Counted from the stretch's first letter, positions 1-6,660 are shown. The stretch is 18,317 bases of DNA from JBNJDW01 sp051745265 (GCA_051745265.1 JBNJDW010000012.1:1-18317); one strand, 5' to 3'. Notes: generated from the sequence alone by a model not told the origin. Numbers and translations: made by a program.

Positions 1-38
1 GATTTATAAAAAATACGGTCTTTTTAGCAAGTTTGCTC

Positions 39-67
39 TTGAAACCCGCCGGGAAACAGGGTACAAA
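39..67 (+). promoter_or_regulatory. Candidate sigma70-type promoter of rpmE
   Basis: TTGAAA at 39-44 and TACAAA at 62-67 are separated by exactly 17 bases, about 30 bases before the rpmE start codon. The -35 matches the consensus at 5 of 6 positions and the -10 at 4 of 6. The -10 lies in the string GGTACAAAC, which recurs in front of rplM. The call rests on sequence match and position only. Confidence 0.45.
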
Positions 68-96
68 CGCGCGAATAGACATTTAGGAGAACACCG

Positions 97-315
97 ATGA
101 AAGCTGATATTCATCCACAATACCACACGATCAAAGTTGTTATGACCGATGGTACGGAATACGAAACCCGCAGTACATGGGGCAAAGAAGGCGACGTGAT
201 GAAGCTGGAAATCGATTCTGTGAATCACCCGGCCTGGACCGGTGGTCCGGCACAGCTGAAAGACCGCGGTAAAGTCGCTGACTTTAAAAACCGTTTCGGC
301 GATTTCGGCCTCTAA
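97..315 (+). CDS. rpmE: 50S ribosomal protein bL31, cysteine-free form
   Basis: Structural protein of the large ribosomal subunit, located at the central protuberance and the intersubunit bridge. The 72 residues open with MKADIHP and continue with a TRSTWG segment, HPAWTGG and a C-terminal RFGDF, the usual order in bL31. There is no cysteine at all, so this is the non-zinc form (C-), which is the normal alphaproteobacterial type. A Shine-Dalgarno sequence AGGAG (85-89) lies 7 bases before the ATG. The gene appears monocistronic, with a promoter at 39-67 and a strong terminator at 341-372. The family assignment is near certain. Confidence 0.95.
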   Translation: MKADIHPQYHTIKVVMTDGTEYETRSTWGKEGDVMKLEIDSVNHPAWTGGPAQLKDRGKVADFKNRFGDFGL

Positions 316-340
316 TTACGACCGCATTTATAAGATTTAT

Positions 341-372
341 AAAGCCGCTTGTTACTGGACAGGCGGCTTTTT
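341..372 (+). terminator. Rho-independent terminator of rpmE
   Basis: A perfect 8-bp stem, AAAGCCGC (341-348) with GCGGCTTT (363-370), has a 14-base loop and runs into five Ts, the first three of them the end of the 3' arm. It begins 25 bases after the rpmE stop codon. Confidence 0.85.
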
Positions 373-397
373 CTCGTCCTGCGTCTGCATAGCTGAT

Positions 398-424
398 CTT
401 GACTTTTGCCATATCACCCTACTT
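398..424 (+). promoter_or_regulatory. Candidate heat-shock (sigma32/RpoH) promoter of hsp20
   Basis: CTTGAC (398-403) is followed by 13 bases and then CCCTACTT (417-424). This fits the sigma32 arrangement CTTGAA-N13/14-CCCCAT-T, with a conserved CTTGA and four of the six bases of CCCCAT. It would start transcription near 430 and give a leader of about 100 bases before hsp20. A standard sigma70 -10 is not obvious here, which favours the sigma32 reading. The downstream gene is a small heat-shock protein. Confidence 0.5.
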
Positions 425-442
425 TTAATCATAGAAATGGCG

Positions 443-529
443 CCGTCTAACGGGTTGTTTCAATGTTAAAGGGATGGCCATGGTGGCACCCTTTATAAAA
501 GTAAATGGTATTGCTTCAAGGAGGATATC
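443..529 (+). promoter_or_regulatory. ROSE-like RNA thermometer in the hsp20 leader
   Basis: The leader can fold into consecutive hairpins: a small CCGT/ACGG stem (443-453), a longer one pairing TAAAGGG (467-473) with CCCTTTA (489-495) plus an inner GCCA/TGGC, and a last one (507-529) that buries the Shine-Dalgarno sequence. In the last hairpin TTGCT (511-515) faces GGAGGAT (520-526) through weak pairs (G507-C529, G508-U528, U509-A527, A510-U526, U511-A525, U512-G524, C514-G523, U515-A522, U516-G521) with G513 unpaired. A UUGCU strand opposite the SD with a bulged G is the hallmark of ROSE thermometers of small heat-shock genes. Folding was done by hand. Confidence 0.6.
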
Positions 530-532
530 ACT

Positions 533-1021
533 ATGACGCATTTTGACTTATCACCCTTTCTACGTTCAACAATAGGATTTGACCGTATGACGCGGCTTTT
601 GGAGGATTCTGAAAGCAATGGGGATACAGGCTATCCCCCCTATAATATTATAAAACAGGCCGAAAACCTGTATCAGATCGCCATGGCCGTTGCCGGCTTT
701 AGCGAGCAGGAACTGGAAATCACCGCCAAAGATAATCTTTTGCTGGTCAAAGGCGGTAAAGAAACCAAAGAAGACGCAGAAAATATCACATATCTTCACC
801 GCGGTATTGCCACCCGGCATTTTGAACGGCATTTCCAGATCGCCGATCATATCCGCATCGAGGAAGCCCGCCTTGAAAACGGCATGCTTTACATAGATCT
901 GGTGCGCGAAGTGCCGGAGAAAATGAAGCCACGGAAAATCAACATTGAAACCGGATCAGCATCCGGTTCTAAAAAGGCACTTTTAGGCGGCGGTAATAAG
1001 AGAAAAAACGAAGCTGCCTAA
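533..1021 (+). CDS. Small heat-shock protein, Hsp20/IbpA family
   Basis: ATP-independent cytoplasmic holdase that binds unfolding proteins during heat stress and passes them to DnaK/ClpB. Its 162 residues have the class A bacterial sHsp layout: a short N-terminal arm with SPFLRSTIGFDR, YPPYNI (34-39) at the start of the alpha-crystallin domain (about 34-128), the signature A-x-x-x-N-G-x-L at 112-119, and a C-terminal I-x-I oligomerisation motif (INI, 136-138). A Gly/Ser/Lys-rich tail of about 20 residues follows the I-x-I motif. The strong SD AAGGAGG (518-524) lies 8 bases before the ATG but sits in a predicted hairpin, with a sigma32-like promoter upstream, so both transcription and translation look heat controlled. 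An exact orthology to ibpA or hspD-type paralogues is not claimed. Confidence 0.93.
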   Translation: MTHFDLSPFLRSTIGFDRMTRLLEDSESNGDTGYPPYNIIKQAENLYQIAMAVAGFSEQELEITAKDNLLLVKGGKETKEDAENITYLHRGIATRHFERHFQIADHIRIEEARLENGMLYIDLVREVPEKMKPRKINIETGSASGSKKALLGGGNKRKNEAA

Positions 1022-1027
1022 CTTGCA

Positions 1028-1057
1028 TGTCCGTACGTCCCCCCCGGCGTACGGACA
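1028..1057. repeat. Perfect 10-bp inverted repeat downstream of hsp20
   Basis: TGTCCGTACG (1028-1037) pairs with CGTACGGACA (1048-1057) around a C-rich 10-base loop. No T-run follows on the + strand, so it is not a classical terminator. It sits 7 bases after the hsp20 stop and just before the bidirectional terminator at 1071-1105; it may protect the 3' end of the hsp20 mRNA. Confidence 0.6.
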
Positions 1058-1070
1058 CCAGATTAAAAAT

Positions 1071-1105
1071 AATCCCCGCATGTGCCCCCCGCATGCGGGG
1101 ATTTT
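1071..1105. terminator. Bidirectional terminator between hsp20 and the deoxyribosyltransferase-like gene
   Basis: A perfect 12-bp stem, AATCCCCGCATG (1071-1082) with CATGCGGGGATT (1092-1103), has a 9-base loop. On the + strand it runs into TTTTC, and on the - strand into an A/T-rich ATTTTTAATC. It lies between two convergent genes and can serve both. Confidence 0.8.
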
Positions 1106-1558
1106 CTATGCAGCGTTAATCAAATCCTCCAGCGTTTCGACCTGACCTACGCCATACATGTTACAAACAATATCGATATTCCCCTTACGCCAGAATCCTT
1201 CCGGACAGCAGACTGTCATTTTCTTCGGCGCCGCTTTGGCATAAAGACCAAATTCCAGCAATGTGATCGGGGATTTCGTCTCCGGCGCAAAATACATCAG
1301 GATTTTATTTGACCGCTCAAGGGCTTTGAGCTCCCACTCCACCTGTTCACGAAACTGAGGATGATCGATAGACTGCTCCCAGCTACTGTTCCAGTCATCC
1401 CGCCTGGGGTTAAGGATCAGGATATCATGGCCGGTAAGCTTCTTGCTGACCTCTGCCTGCCAGTCCACCGCCTTGCCCATTTCAATGCTGCCGGCCAGAA
1501 ATATGGCCGCTTTTTCATCATATAGATCATAGGCATCGGGGGATTTGATTTCTATCAT
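1106..1558 (-). CDS. Nucleoside 2-deoxyribosyltransferase-like protein
   Basis: The 150-residue protein looks like the 'nucleoside 2-deoxyribosyltransferase like' group of small Rossmann-like enzymes. It has an N-terminal strand-loop IFLAGSIEMG (19-28), NPRRDDW (50-56), QVEWEL (72-77) and SPITLLEFGLY (96-106), whose Glu102 corresponds to the position of the nucleophilic Glu in true transferases. Those enzymes cleave the N-glycosidic bond of deoxynucleosides for salvage or nucleotide-pool cleaning; the substrate here is unknown. The start codon has the SD AAGAGGA (1564-1570) at a suitable distance. The gene is transcribed alone, divergent from valS and convergent with hsp20. A weak -35/-10 pair on the - strand (TTGTTT 1627-1632, TACTAT 1604-1609) overlaps the valS promoter. 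Family membership is likely; the biochemical role is inference. Confidence 0.8.
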   Translation of the reverse strand: MIEIKSPDAYDLYDEKAAIFLAGSIEMGKAVDWQAEVSKKLTGHDILILNPRRDDWNSSWEQSIDHPQFREQVEWELKALERSNKILMYFAPETKSPITLLEFGLYAKAAPKKMTVCCPEGFWRKGNIDIVCNMYGVGQVETLEDLINAA

Positions 1559-1579
1559 AAGGATCCTCTTAAAAATGCT

Positions 1580-1608
1580 TTGAAAGCGGGAAATTAGCTG
1601 TGTATAGT
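1580..1608 (+). promoter_or_regulatory. Candidate sigma70 promoter of valS-fumC
   Basis: TTGAAA (1580-1585) and TATAGT (1603-1608) are spaced by 17 bases, and each matches the consensus at 5 of 6 positions. The predicted start of transcription is near 1615, about 30 bases before the valS ATG. This is the best housekeeping promoter match in the window. Confidence 0.65.
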
Positions 1609-1645
1609 AACCCGTAAATCACTATGAAACAATGGACAGAGACGG

Positions 1646-4162
1646 ATGACCATCACACCGATTGAAGAAGGCCAGTACGATCACGAAACGATCGAACAAG
1701 AATGCCGCACCCTATGGGACGAAACAAAAATTCACGATTATAAACCGGACCCGGAAAAAGAAGTCTTTTCCATTGATACACCGCCACCCTATGTATCAGC
1801 CGCGCATCTGCATGTCGGTCATGCCATGTCCTATTCACAGGCCGAATTTCTTGTCCGCTACAAACGGATGAAGGGCTATAATATTTTCTATCCGATGGGC
1901 TTTGATGATAACGGCCTGCCGACAGAACGCTTTGTCGAGAAAACCCATAACGTCAATAAAAAGAAAATCAGCCGTGAGGATTTCCGCAAGCTCTGCATTA
2001 GTGAAACGGAAAAAGGCGGCGCCGTTTACGAAGAATTATGGCGTAGCCTTGGCCTGTCTGTTGACTGGAACCTGAAATATTCAACCATTAATGAGCGCTG
2101 CCGCAAAACCGCGCAGATGTCCTTTATGGATCTTTATAAAAAAGACCTGGTCTATCGCTCGGACGAACCGGTTTTATGGGATACCCAGCTTGACAGCGCA
2201 CTGGCGCAGGCGGATCTTGAAACCATCGACCGCAAAAGCAAGCTGTTTGATATCCAGTTCAGTGCCGCTGACGGTATGCCGCTGGTGATTTCCACCACAC
2301 GGCCCGAACTGTTGCCCGGCTGTGTTGCGCTTTACTTCAACCCTGCCGATGACCGGTACAAGCACCTGAAGGGCAAAAAAGCCATTGTGCCGATATTTGA
2401 GCATGAGGTTGAAATCCGCACCTCCGAAGATGTCGATCTTGAATTTGGTACCGGTTTGATGATGGTCTGTACCTTTGGCGATGGTGAAGATGTCAAAAAA
2501 TGGAAAAATGACAAACTGGACACCCGGATTGCCATTGACCGTCACGGTAAAATGACGGCTCTGGCCGGAAAATACGAAGGCACCCAGTCTGCCGAAGCCC
2601 GCAGCCATATCGTTAAGGACCTGAAAGCGCTTGAGCTGATTGTCGGTGAAAAGAACATCGATCAGAAAGTATCGGTTGGTGAACGGTCCGGCACACCGGT
2701 TGAATTTGTCATGGAACCGCAATGGTTTATCAAGGTTCTCGGCCATGAAGAAGAATTCCTCAAACGGATGAACGAGCTGGAATGGTTCCCCGAACACATG
2801 AAAATACGTCTGCAGCACTGGATTGAAGGTCTGAAATATGACTGGAATATCTCACGCCAGCGTTTTTACGGTGTGCCTTTCCCGATCTGGTATGTCGAAG
2901 AAACCGGTGAGGTAATCTTACCCGAGGAAAGCGACCTTCCCGTTGATCCGCTGGAAACTGATCCACCCAAATGGGCGCAGGAAAAATACAAAGGCATGAC
3001 CATTGTCGGGGAAAGCGATGTTTTTGATACCTGGATGACATCCTCAATGTCGCCGCAGATTAATGCCAACTGGGCGGATTTGCCGGGACAAAAAGGTACA
3101 ATGGATAAAATATTCCCGATGTCGCTGCGCGTGCAGGCTTTTGAGATCATTCGCACCTGGCTGTTCTACACATTGATTAAAGCCCATTACCACCATGACA
3201 GCCTGCCGTGGAATACCGTTATGATTTCCGGCTGGGGTCTGAATGAACAAGGCAAGAAAATTTCCAAACGGGATTTGGAAAAATTCACCGATGAAAACGG
3301 TTATAACCGTTATGACCCTTATGCCGTAATGCAAAAATTCGGTGCTGATGCCCTCCGCCATTGGGCGGCCGGCAGCCGGCTTGGTCAGGATCTGCGTTTT
3401 CAGGAAAAAGACGTCAAAGCGGGTCGTAAGATCGTTGTTAAACTCTGGAATGTCGCCCGTTTTGCGACCATGCAATTGGACGGCTATGATCCGACGACAA
3501 CGCGCCCTGCCCTTGCCGATCGTACGGCTGAAGACCGCTGGCTGTTGTCACAGCTCAACCGGCTGGTCAAAAAAATGTCGGATGCGTTCGAACAGTATGA
3601 TTACTCCACCGCCCGCGAAGCTTTGGAAAAATTCTTCTGGCAGACCCTGTGCGATAATTATATCGAAATCGTCAAACAGCGTTTCTGGGAACCGGAAAAA
3701 CATGATGCAGCAGTGATCGCATCGTCTCAGGCCACATTGTACGAGGCGCTGCGCACCGTTCTCGGCCTGTTCGCCCCCTTCCTGCCTTTCGTTACCGAAG
3801 GGCTGTATCAACGGGTCTTTAAATCCTATGAAGATGACGTGTCCCTTCATGTCACGCATTGGCCGGAATTTGATGAATCGGCAATTGATGAAAAGGCCGA
3901 AGCCCAGTTAAAACTGGTGCTGAATATCCTGCATGCCGTTCGGGCCCTACGCACACAAGCAAAAGTATCGCAAAATCAGCGTATTAAAACACTGACGCTC
4001 GACATTGCCAATGATGATCTGAAATCGGATATTAAGGCCCTCGAACCCCTGATCGCTTCGGCCACACTGGCAGAGAATATCGGCTATGATGTCGCCGGAA
4101 ACGAAACAGATCAGGACGGTCTGAAACTGGATATCCAACTGGAAATAAAAGAAGCGTCATAG
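1646..4162 (+). CDS. valS: Valine--tRNA ligase, short archaeal/Rickettsiales-like type
   Basis: Class I synthetase that activates valine with ATP and charges tRNA-Val. At 838 residues it is over 100 shorter than E. coli ValRS (951). The HIGH motif reads HVGH (56-59) and the KMSKS loop reads KISKR (538-542). Between them is the CP1 editing domain that hydrolyses Thr-tRNA-Val, with RSGTPVEF and a TTRPE segment. FDDNGLPTER (86-95) and the sequence after the editing domain resemble the archaeal and rickettsial enzymes rather than the usual bacterial one. The C-terminus ends after a short helical anticodon-binding region and lacks the tRNA-binding coiled-coil arm of bacterial ValRS. The SD is weak (AGAG, 1638-1641). 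The stop codon overlaps the SD of fumC, so the two genes are co-transcribed. Confidence 0.95.
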   Translation: MTITPIEEGQYDHETIEQECRTLWDETKIHDYKPDPEKEVFSIDTPPPYVSAAHLHVGHAMSYSQAEFLVRYKRMKGYNIFYPMGFDDNGLPTERFVEKTHNVNKKKISREDFRKLCISETEKGGAVYEELWRSLGLSVDWNLKYSTINERCRKTAQMSFMDLYKKDLVYRSDEPVLWDTQLDSALAQADLETIDRKSKLFDIQFSAADGMPLVISTTRPELLPGCVALYFNPADDRYKHLKGKKAIVPIFEHEVEIRTSEDVDLEFGTGLMMVCTFGDGEDVKKWKNDKLDTRIAIDRHGKMTALAGKYEGTQSAEARSHIVKDLKALELIVGEKNIDQKVSVGERSGTPVEFVMEPQWFIKVLGHEEEFLKRMNELEWFPEHMKIRLQHWIEGLKYDWNISRQRFYGVPFPIWYVEETGEVILPEESDLPVDPLETDPPKWAQEKYKGMTIVGESDVFDTWMTSSMSPQINANWADLPGQKGTMDKIFPMSLRVQAFEIIRTWLFYTLIKAHYHHDSLPWNTVMISGWGLNEQGKKISKRDLEKFTDENGYNRYDPYAVMQKFGADALRHWAAGSRLGQDLRFQEKDVKAGRKIVVKLWNVARFATMQLDGYDPTTTRPALADRTAEDRWLLSQLNRLVKKMSDAFEQYDYSTAREALEKFFWQTLCDNYIEIVKQRFWEPEKHDAAVIASSQATLYEALRTVLGLFAPFLPFVTEGLYQRVFKSYEDDVSLHVTHWPEFDESAIDEKAEAQLKLVLNILHAVRALRTQAKVSQNQRIKTLTLDIANDDLKSDIKALEPLIASATLAENIGYDVAGNETDQDGLKLDIQLEIKEAS

Positions 4163-4175
4163 GAGACCACAAGAG

Positions 4176-5570
4176 ATGAGCGATACACGTACCGAAACAG
4201 ATTCCCTTGGCCCCGTTGAAGTGCCTGCGGATAAATACTGGGGCGCACAGACACAGCGCAGCCTGCAGAATTTTAAAATCGGTGGTGAAAAAATGCCTCC
4301 GGCCCTGATCCGGGCGCTCGGTATTCAAAAAAAGGCCGCAGCACTGACCAATATGGACATGGGTGAACTTGATGGCAAAATCGCCGCGGCCATTGCTGAT
4401 GCGGCTGATGAAATCATTGACGGCGCCCTTTTTGATCACTTTCCGCTGGTGGTCTGGCAAACAGGCTCGGGCACCCAGACCAATATGAATGCCAACGAAG
4501 TCCTGTCGAACCGTGCCATCGAAATGCTGGGCGGTGACATTGGCAGCAAAACGCCGGTCCATCCCAATGATCACTGCAACCGCGGCCAGTCGTCAAATGA
4601 CACTTTTCCGGCCGCCATGCATATCGCTGCCGGAGAACAATTATACCACGAGCTTATTCCGGCGCTGGAGCATCTTCACCATGCGCTGAAAAGTAAATCT
4701 GATGAATTCCAGGACATCATTAAAATCGGCCGCACGCATTTACAGGATGCAACCCCGGTCACTTTGGGGCAGGAATTTTCCGGTTACACCCATCAGATTG
4801 CCATGGGCATTGAGCGGGTTAAAGCCGCGCTGCCCCGTATTATGGAGCTGGCCCAGGGCGGCACAGCGGTCGGCACCGGCATTAATTCAAAACAGGGCTT
4901 TGCCGAGAAATTTGCCGAAAAAACCGCCGATATTACCGGTCTTCCCTTTGTCACCGCGCCCAATAAATTCGAGGCCCTGGCCGCCCATGACGCGATTGTT
5001 GAAATGTCCGGCGTTATGAATACGATCGCCTGTTCACTGATGAAGATTGCCAATGATATTCGGTTGCTTGGTTCCGGCCCGCGCTGCGGTATCGGTGAAA
5101 TTACCCTGCCTGCCAATGAACCCGGTTCATCCATTATGCCCGGCAAGGTCAACCCGACCCAGTCGGAAGCGCTGACAATGGTCGCAACCCAGGTCATGGG
5201 CAACCATACCACCATCAGTGTTGCGGGTAGCAATGGACATTTTGAATTGAACGTCTTTAAACCGGTAATGATTTATAACCTGCTTCAATCGATCAAGCTT
5301 TTGGCCGATGGTGCGCGCAGCTTTACCGATAATTGTGTGATTGGTATTGAAGCCAACGAAGACAATATCCGTGACAATCTGTTTGGCAGTTTGATGCTGG
5401 TCACCTCATTGAACCCGCATATCGGCTATGATAATGCGGCCAAAATTGCCAAAAAGGCCTATCAGGAGGGTACCACCTTAAAAACAGCGGCGCTTGATCT
5501 TGGCCTGTTGACCGAGGAACAGTTTGATGAATGGGTTAAACCTGAAACCATGATCGGACCGCAGGCATAA
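4176..5570 (+). CDS. fumC: Class II fumarate hydratase (fumarase C)
   Basis: Catalyses reversible hydration of fumarate to L-malate in the TCA cycle; a cytosolic, iron-free homotetramer. At 464 residues it is close to the E. coli enzyme (467). Visible motifs are GSGTQTNMN (97-105), the substrate-binding SSNDTFP (139-145), GRTHLQDATP (185-194) with catalytic His188, and the superfamily signature GSSIMPGKVNP (317-327) carrying the catalytic serine of the mobile loop. AGGAG (4161-4165) overlaps the valS stop codon and lies 10 bases before the ATG; the 13-bp spacing indicates an operon with valS. The GTG of the next gene follows 3 bases after the stop. The assignment is secure, and aspartase or argininosuccinate lyase paralogues are excluded by the fumarase-specific segments. 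Confidence 0.97.
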   Translation: MSDTRTETDSLGPVEVPADKYWGAQTQRSLQNFKIGGEKMPPALIRALGIQKKAAALTNMDMGELDGKIAAAIADAADEIIDGALFDHFPLVVWQTGSGTQTNMNANEVLSNRAIEMLGGDIGSKTPVHPNDHCNRGQSSNDTFPAAMHIAAGEQLYHELIPALEHLHHALKSKSDEFQDIIKIGRTHLQDATPVTLGQEFSGYTHQIAMGIERVKAALPRIMELAQGGTAVGTGINSKQGFAEKFAEKTADITGLPFVTAPNKFEALAAHDAIVEMSGVMNTIACSLMKIANDIRLLGSGPRCGIGEITLPANEPGSSIMPGKVNPTQSEALTMVATQVMGNHTTISVAGSNGHFELNVFKPVMIYNLLQSIKLLADGARSFTDNCVIGIEANEDNIRDNLFGSLMLVTSLNPHIGYDNAAKIAKKAYQEGTTLKTAALDLGLLTEEQFDEWVKPETMIGPQA

Positions 5571-5573
5571 AAA

Positions 5574-5804
5574 GTGACGGAAGATACGGGGACAGAAATC
5601 CGCATTATAAAACACTCGGTAACAATTTCAGGCCATGCGACCAGCATCAGTCTGGAAGAACCCTTTTGGCTGGCCTTAAAGGACATCGCCAAAAGCCAGA
5701 AATGTTCGGTCAATGCTGTGATTACAAAAATCGATACCGAGAACCCCGGAAATCTGTCAAGTGCCCTGCGCTGCTATATACTGGAACAGGTCAGAAACGA
5801 CTGA
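5574..5804 (+). CDS. Small ribbon-helix-helix domain protein (RHH_4-like)
   Basis: The 76 residues match the short ribbon-helix-helix proteins widespread in alphaproteobacteria: a beta-strand KHSVTISGHATSISLE (13-28), a first helix FWLALKDIAKSQ (31-42), the turn CSVNAVITKID, and a second helix GNLSSALRCYILEQV (59-73). Such folds usually bind DNA as dimers through the paired strands, but no target or function is established for this group and none is claimed here. The start is GTG, 3 bases after the fumC stop and without a good SD, so translation probably depends on coupling to fumC. The stop TGA abuts the stop of the convergent mgtC-like gene (shared palindrome TGATCA), leaving no room for a terminator. 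Confidence 0.85.
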   Translation: MTEDTGTEIRIIKHSVTISGHATSISLEEPFWLALKDIAKSQKCSVNAVITKIDTENPGNLSSALRCYILEQVRND

Positions 5805-6290
5805 TCAATCATTATCCATACGCTTGTCTTTCATAAACGGCTCCAGTATTTTGTTAAGACCGAGCAAGACAAAGACAATAACAGCCATGCCGATCAGGGC
5901 CATAAAATAGAACCCAAAGCCAAGCAAGAGCCCCAAACCGCCCGACGCCCATATACAGGCCCCTGTGGTCGAGCCGACAAGGTGGTCTTCGCGCTGTTGC
6001 ATAAAGGCACCGGCCCCGATAAAGCCAATCCCCATTAGGATGCCGGAAATAATCTTACCCAGATCCAGTGTAATATTATCCGATATTGTCTGCAGTGTTT
6101 CATTAAGCTCCAGCCCCATAATGGCGATCAAACAGGTAATCACACTGACAATTATATAAACCCGATAGCCCAATGGTTTTTGGTGGATCGTCCGCTCCAT
6201 CCCCAGAATAAAGCCAAACACACAGGCCAGTGCCACACGCAGGCAGACCTCTGCAAAAGATACAATTTGAAAATCTATCGACCATTCCAT
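5805..6290 (-). CDS. MgtC/SapB-family inner membrane protein
   Basis: The 161 residues carry the MgtC N-terminal membrane module: E-x-x-L-R near 14-18, GFILGMERT (26-34) corresponding to the family G-x-E-R signature, a second helix around 43-60, GIGFIGAGAF (87-96), GSTTGACIW (106-114), and further hydrophobic segments at about 108-146, making roughly five membrane helices. The C-terminal ACT-like domain of Salmonella MgtC is absent; the protein ends soon after the last helix. MgtC proteins are linked to growth in low magnesium and to restraint of F1Fo ATP synthase, but many family members are of unknown role, so no function is asserted. GGAG (6299-6302) lies 8 bases before the ATG. The gene is divergent from chaB. 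Confidence 0.9.
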   Translation of the reverse strand: MEWSIDFQIVSFAEVCLRVALACVFGFILGMERTIHQKPLGYRVYIIVSVITCLIAIMGLELNETLQTISDNITLDLGKIISGILMGIGFIGAGAFMQQREDHLVGSTTGACIWASGGLGLLLGFGFYFMALIGMAVIVFVLLGLNKILEPFMKDKRMDND

Positions 6291-6360
6291 TGGCTGAGCT
6301 CCATTAATCCTGCTTTATCTATATCCCCCGCCCGGGCTTTCAACCCCTGATAACAATACT

Positions 6361-6385
6361 GGAACTTAACGAAACAGACGGCGTT
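6361..6385 (+). promoter_or_regulatory. EcfG-type general stress response promoter of chaB-pfpI
   Basis: GGAAC (6361-6365) is separated by 16 bases from CGTT (6382-6385), an exact match to the promoter consensus of the alphaproteobacterial general-stress sigma factor EcfG (GGAAC-N16/17-CGTT). Transcription would start near 6392, some 30 bases before the chaB start. The downstream genes are of kinds commonly placed in this regulon. Confidence 0.7.
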
Positions 6386-6420
6386 GGTAAAACAGTAGTC
6401 ACCCTAACAGGAGGATGGCA

Positions 6421-6660
6421 ATGCCATATAAAAGTAACAATGATTTGCCCGTTCAGGTAAAGGACAACCTGCCTGATCATGCTCAGGATATTTACCGCGA
6501 AGCCTATAACAGTGCCTGGCAGGAGTATAAAAACCCCAGCGAGCGCCGTGGTGATGCGGATCGGGAGGAAACAGCCCATAAAGTTGCCTGGAGCGCTGTA
6601 AAGCAAAAATACACCAAAGACGATAAAGACAACAAATGGCACAAAAAGAAAGCGGCCTGA
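6421..6660 (+). CDS. chaB: ChaB-family protein
   Basis: A 79-residue protein with the full ChaB domain: MPYKSNNDLP at the start, VKDNLPDHAQDIYREAYNSA (13-32), the loop ERRGDADREETAH (41-53) and VAWSAVKQKY (55-64), ending in a lysine-rich tail. ChaB is annotated as a regulator of the ChaA cation antiporter in E. coli, but that role is weakly supported and no chaA is present here; in alphaproteobacteria such genes are often stress induced. An earlier in-frame ATG at 6415 touches the SD AGGAGG (6409-6414) directly, so the ATG at 6421, 6 bases away, is chosen. It is followed 29 bases later by the PfpI-like gene. Confidence 0.9.
   Translation: MPYKSNNDLPVQVKDNLPDHAQDIYREAYNSAWQEYKNPSERRGDADREETAHKVAWSAVKQKYTKDDKDNKWHKKKAA

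Noticed and set aside
2174..2818. A 214-codon open frame on the - strand inside valS
   Set aside because: It lies fully opposite conserved valS coding sequence, has no recognisable motif and no supporting SD; it is a shadow frame.
4032..4574. A 180-codon open frame on the - strand across the valS-fumC junction
   Set aside because: It overlaps two strongly conserved genes and shows no family features.
6415..6420. ATG at 6415 as the chaB start
   Set aside because: It directly abuts the SD AGGAGG; the ATG at 6421 has proper spacing and matches the family N-terminus.
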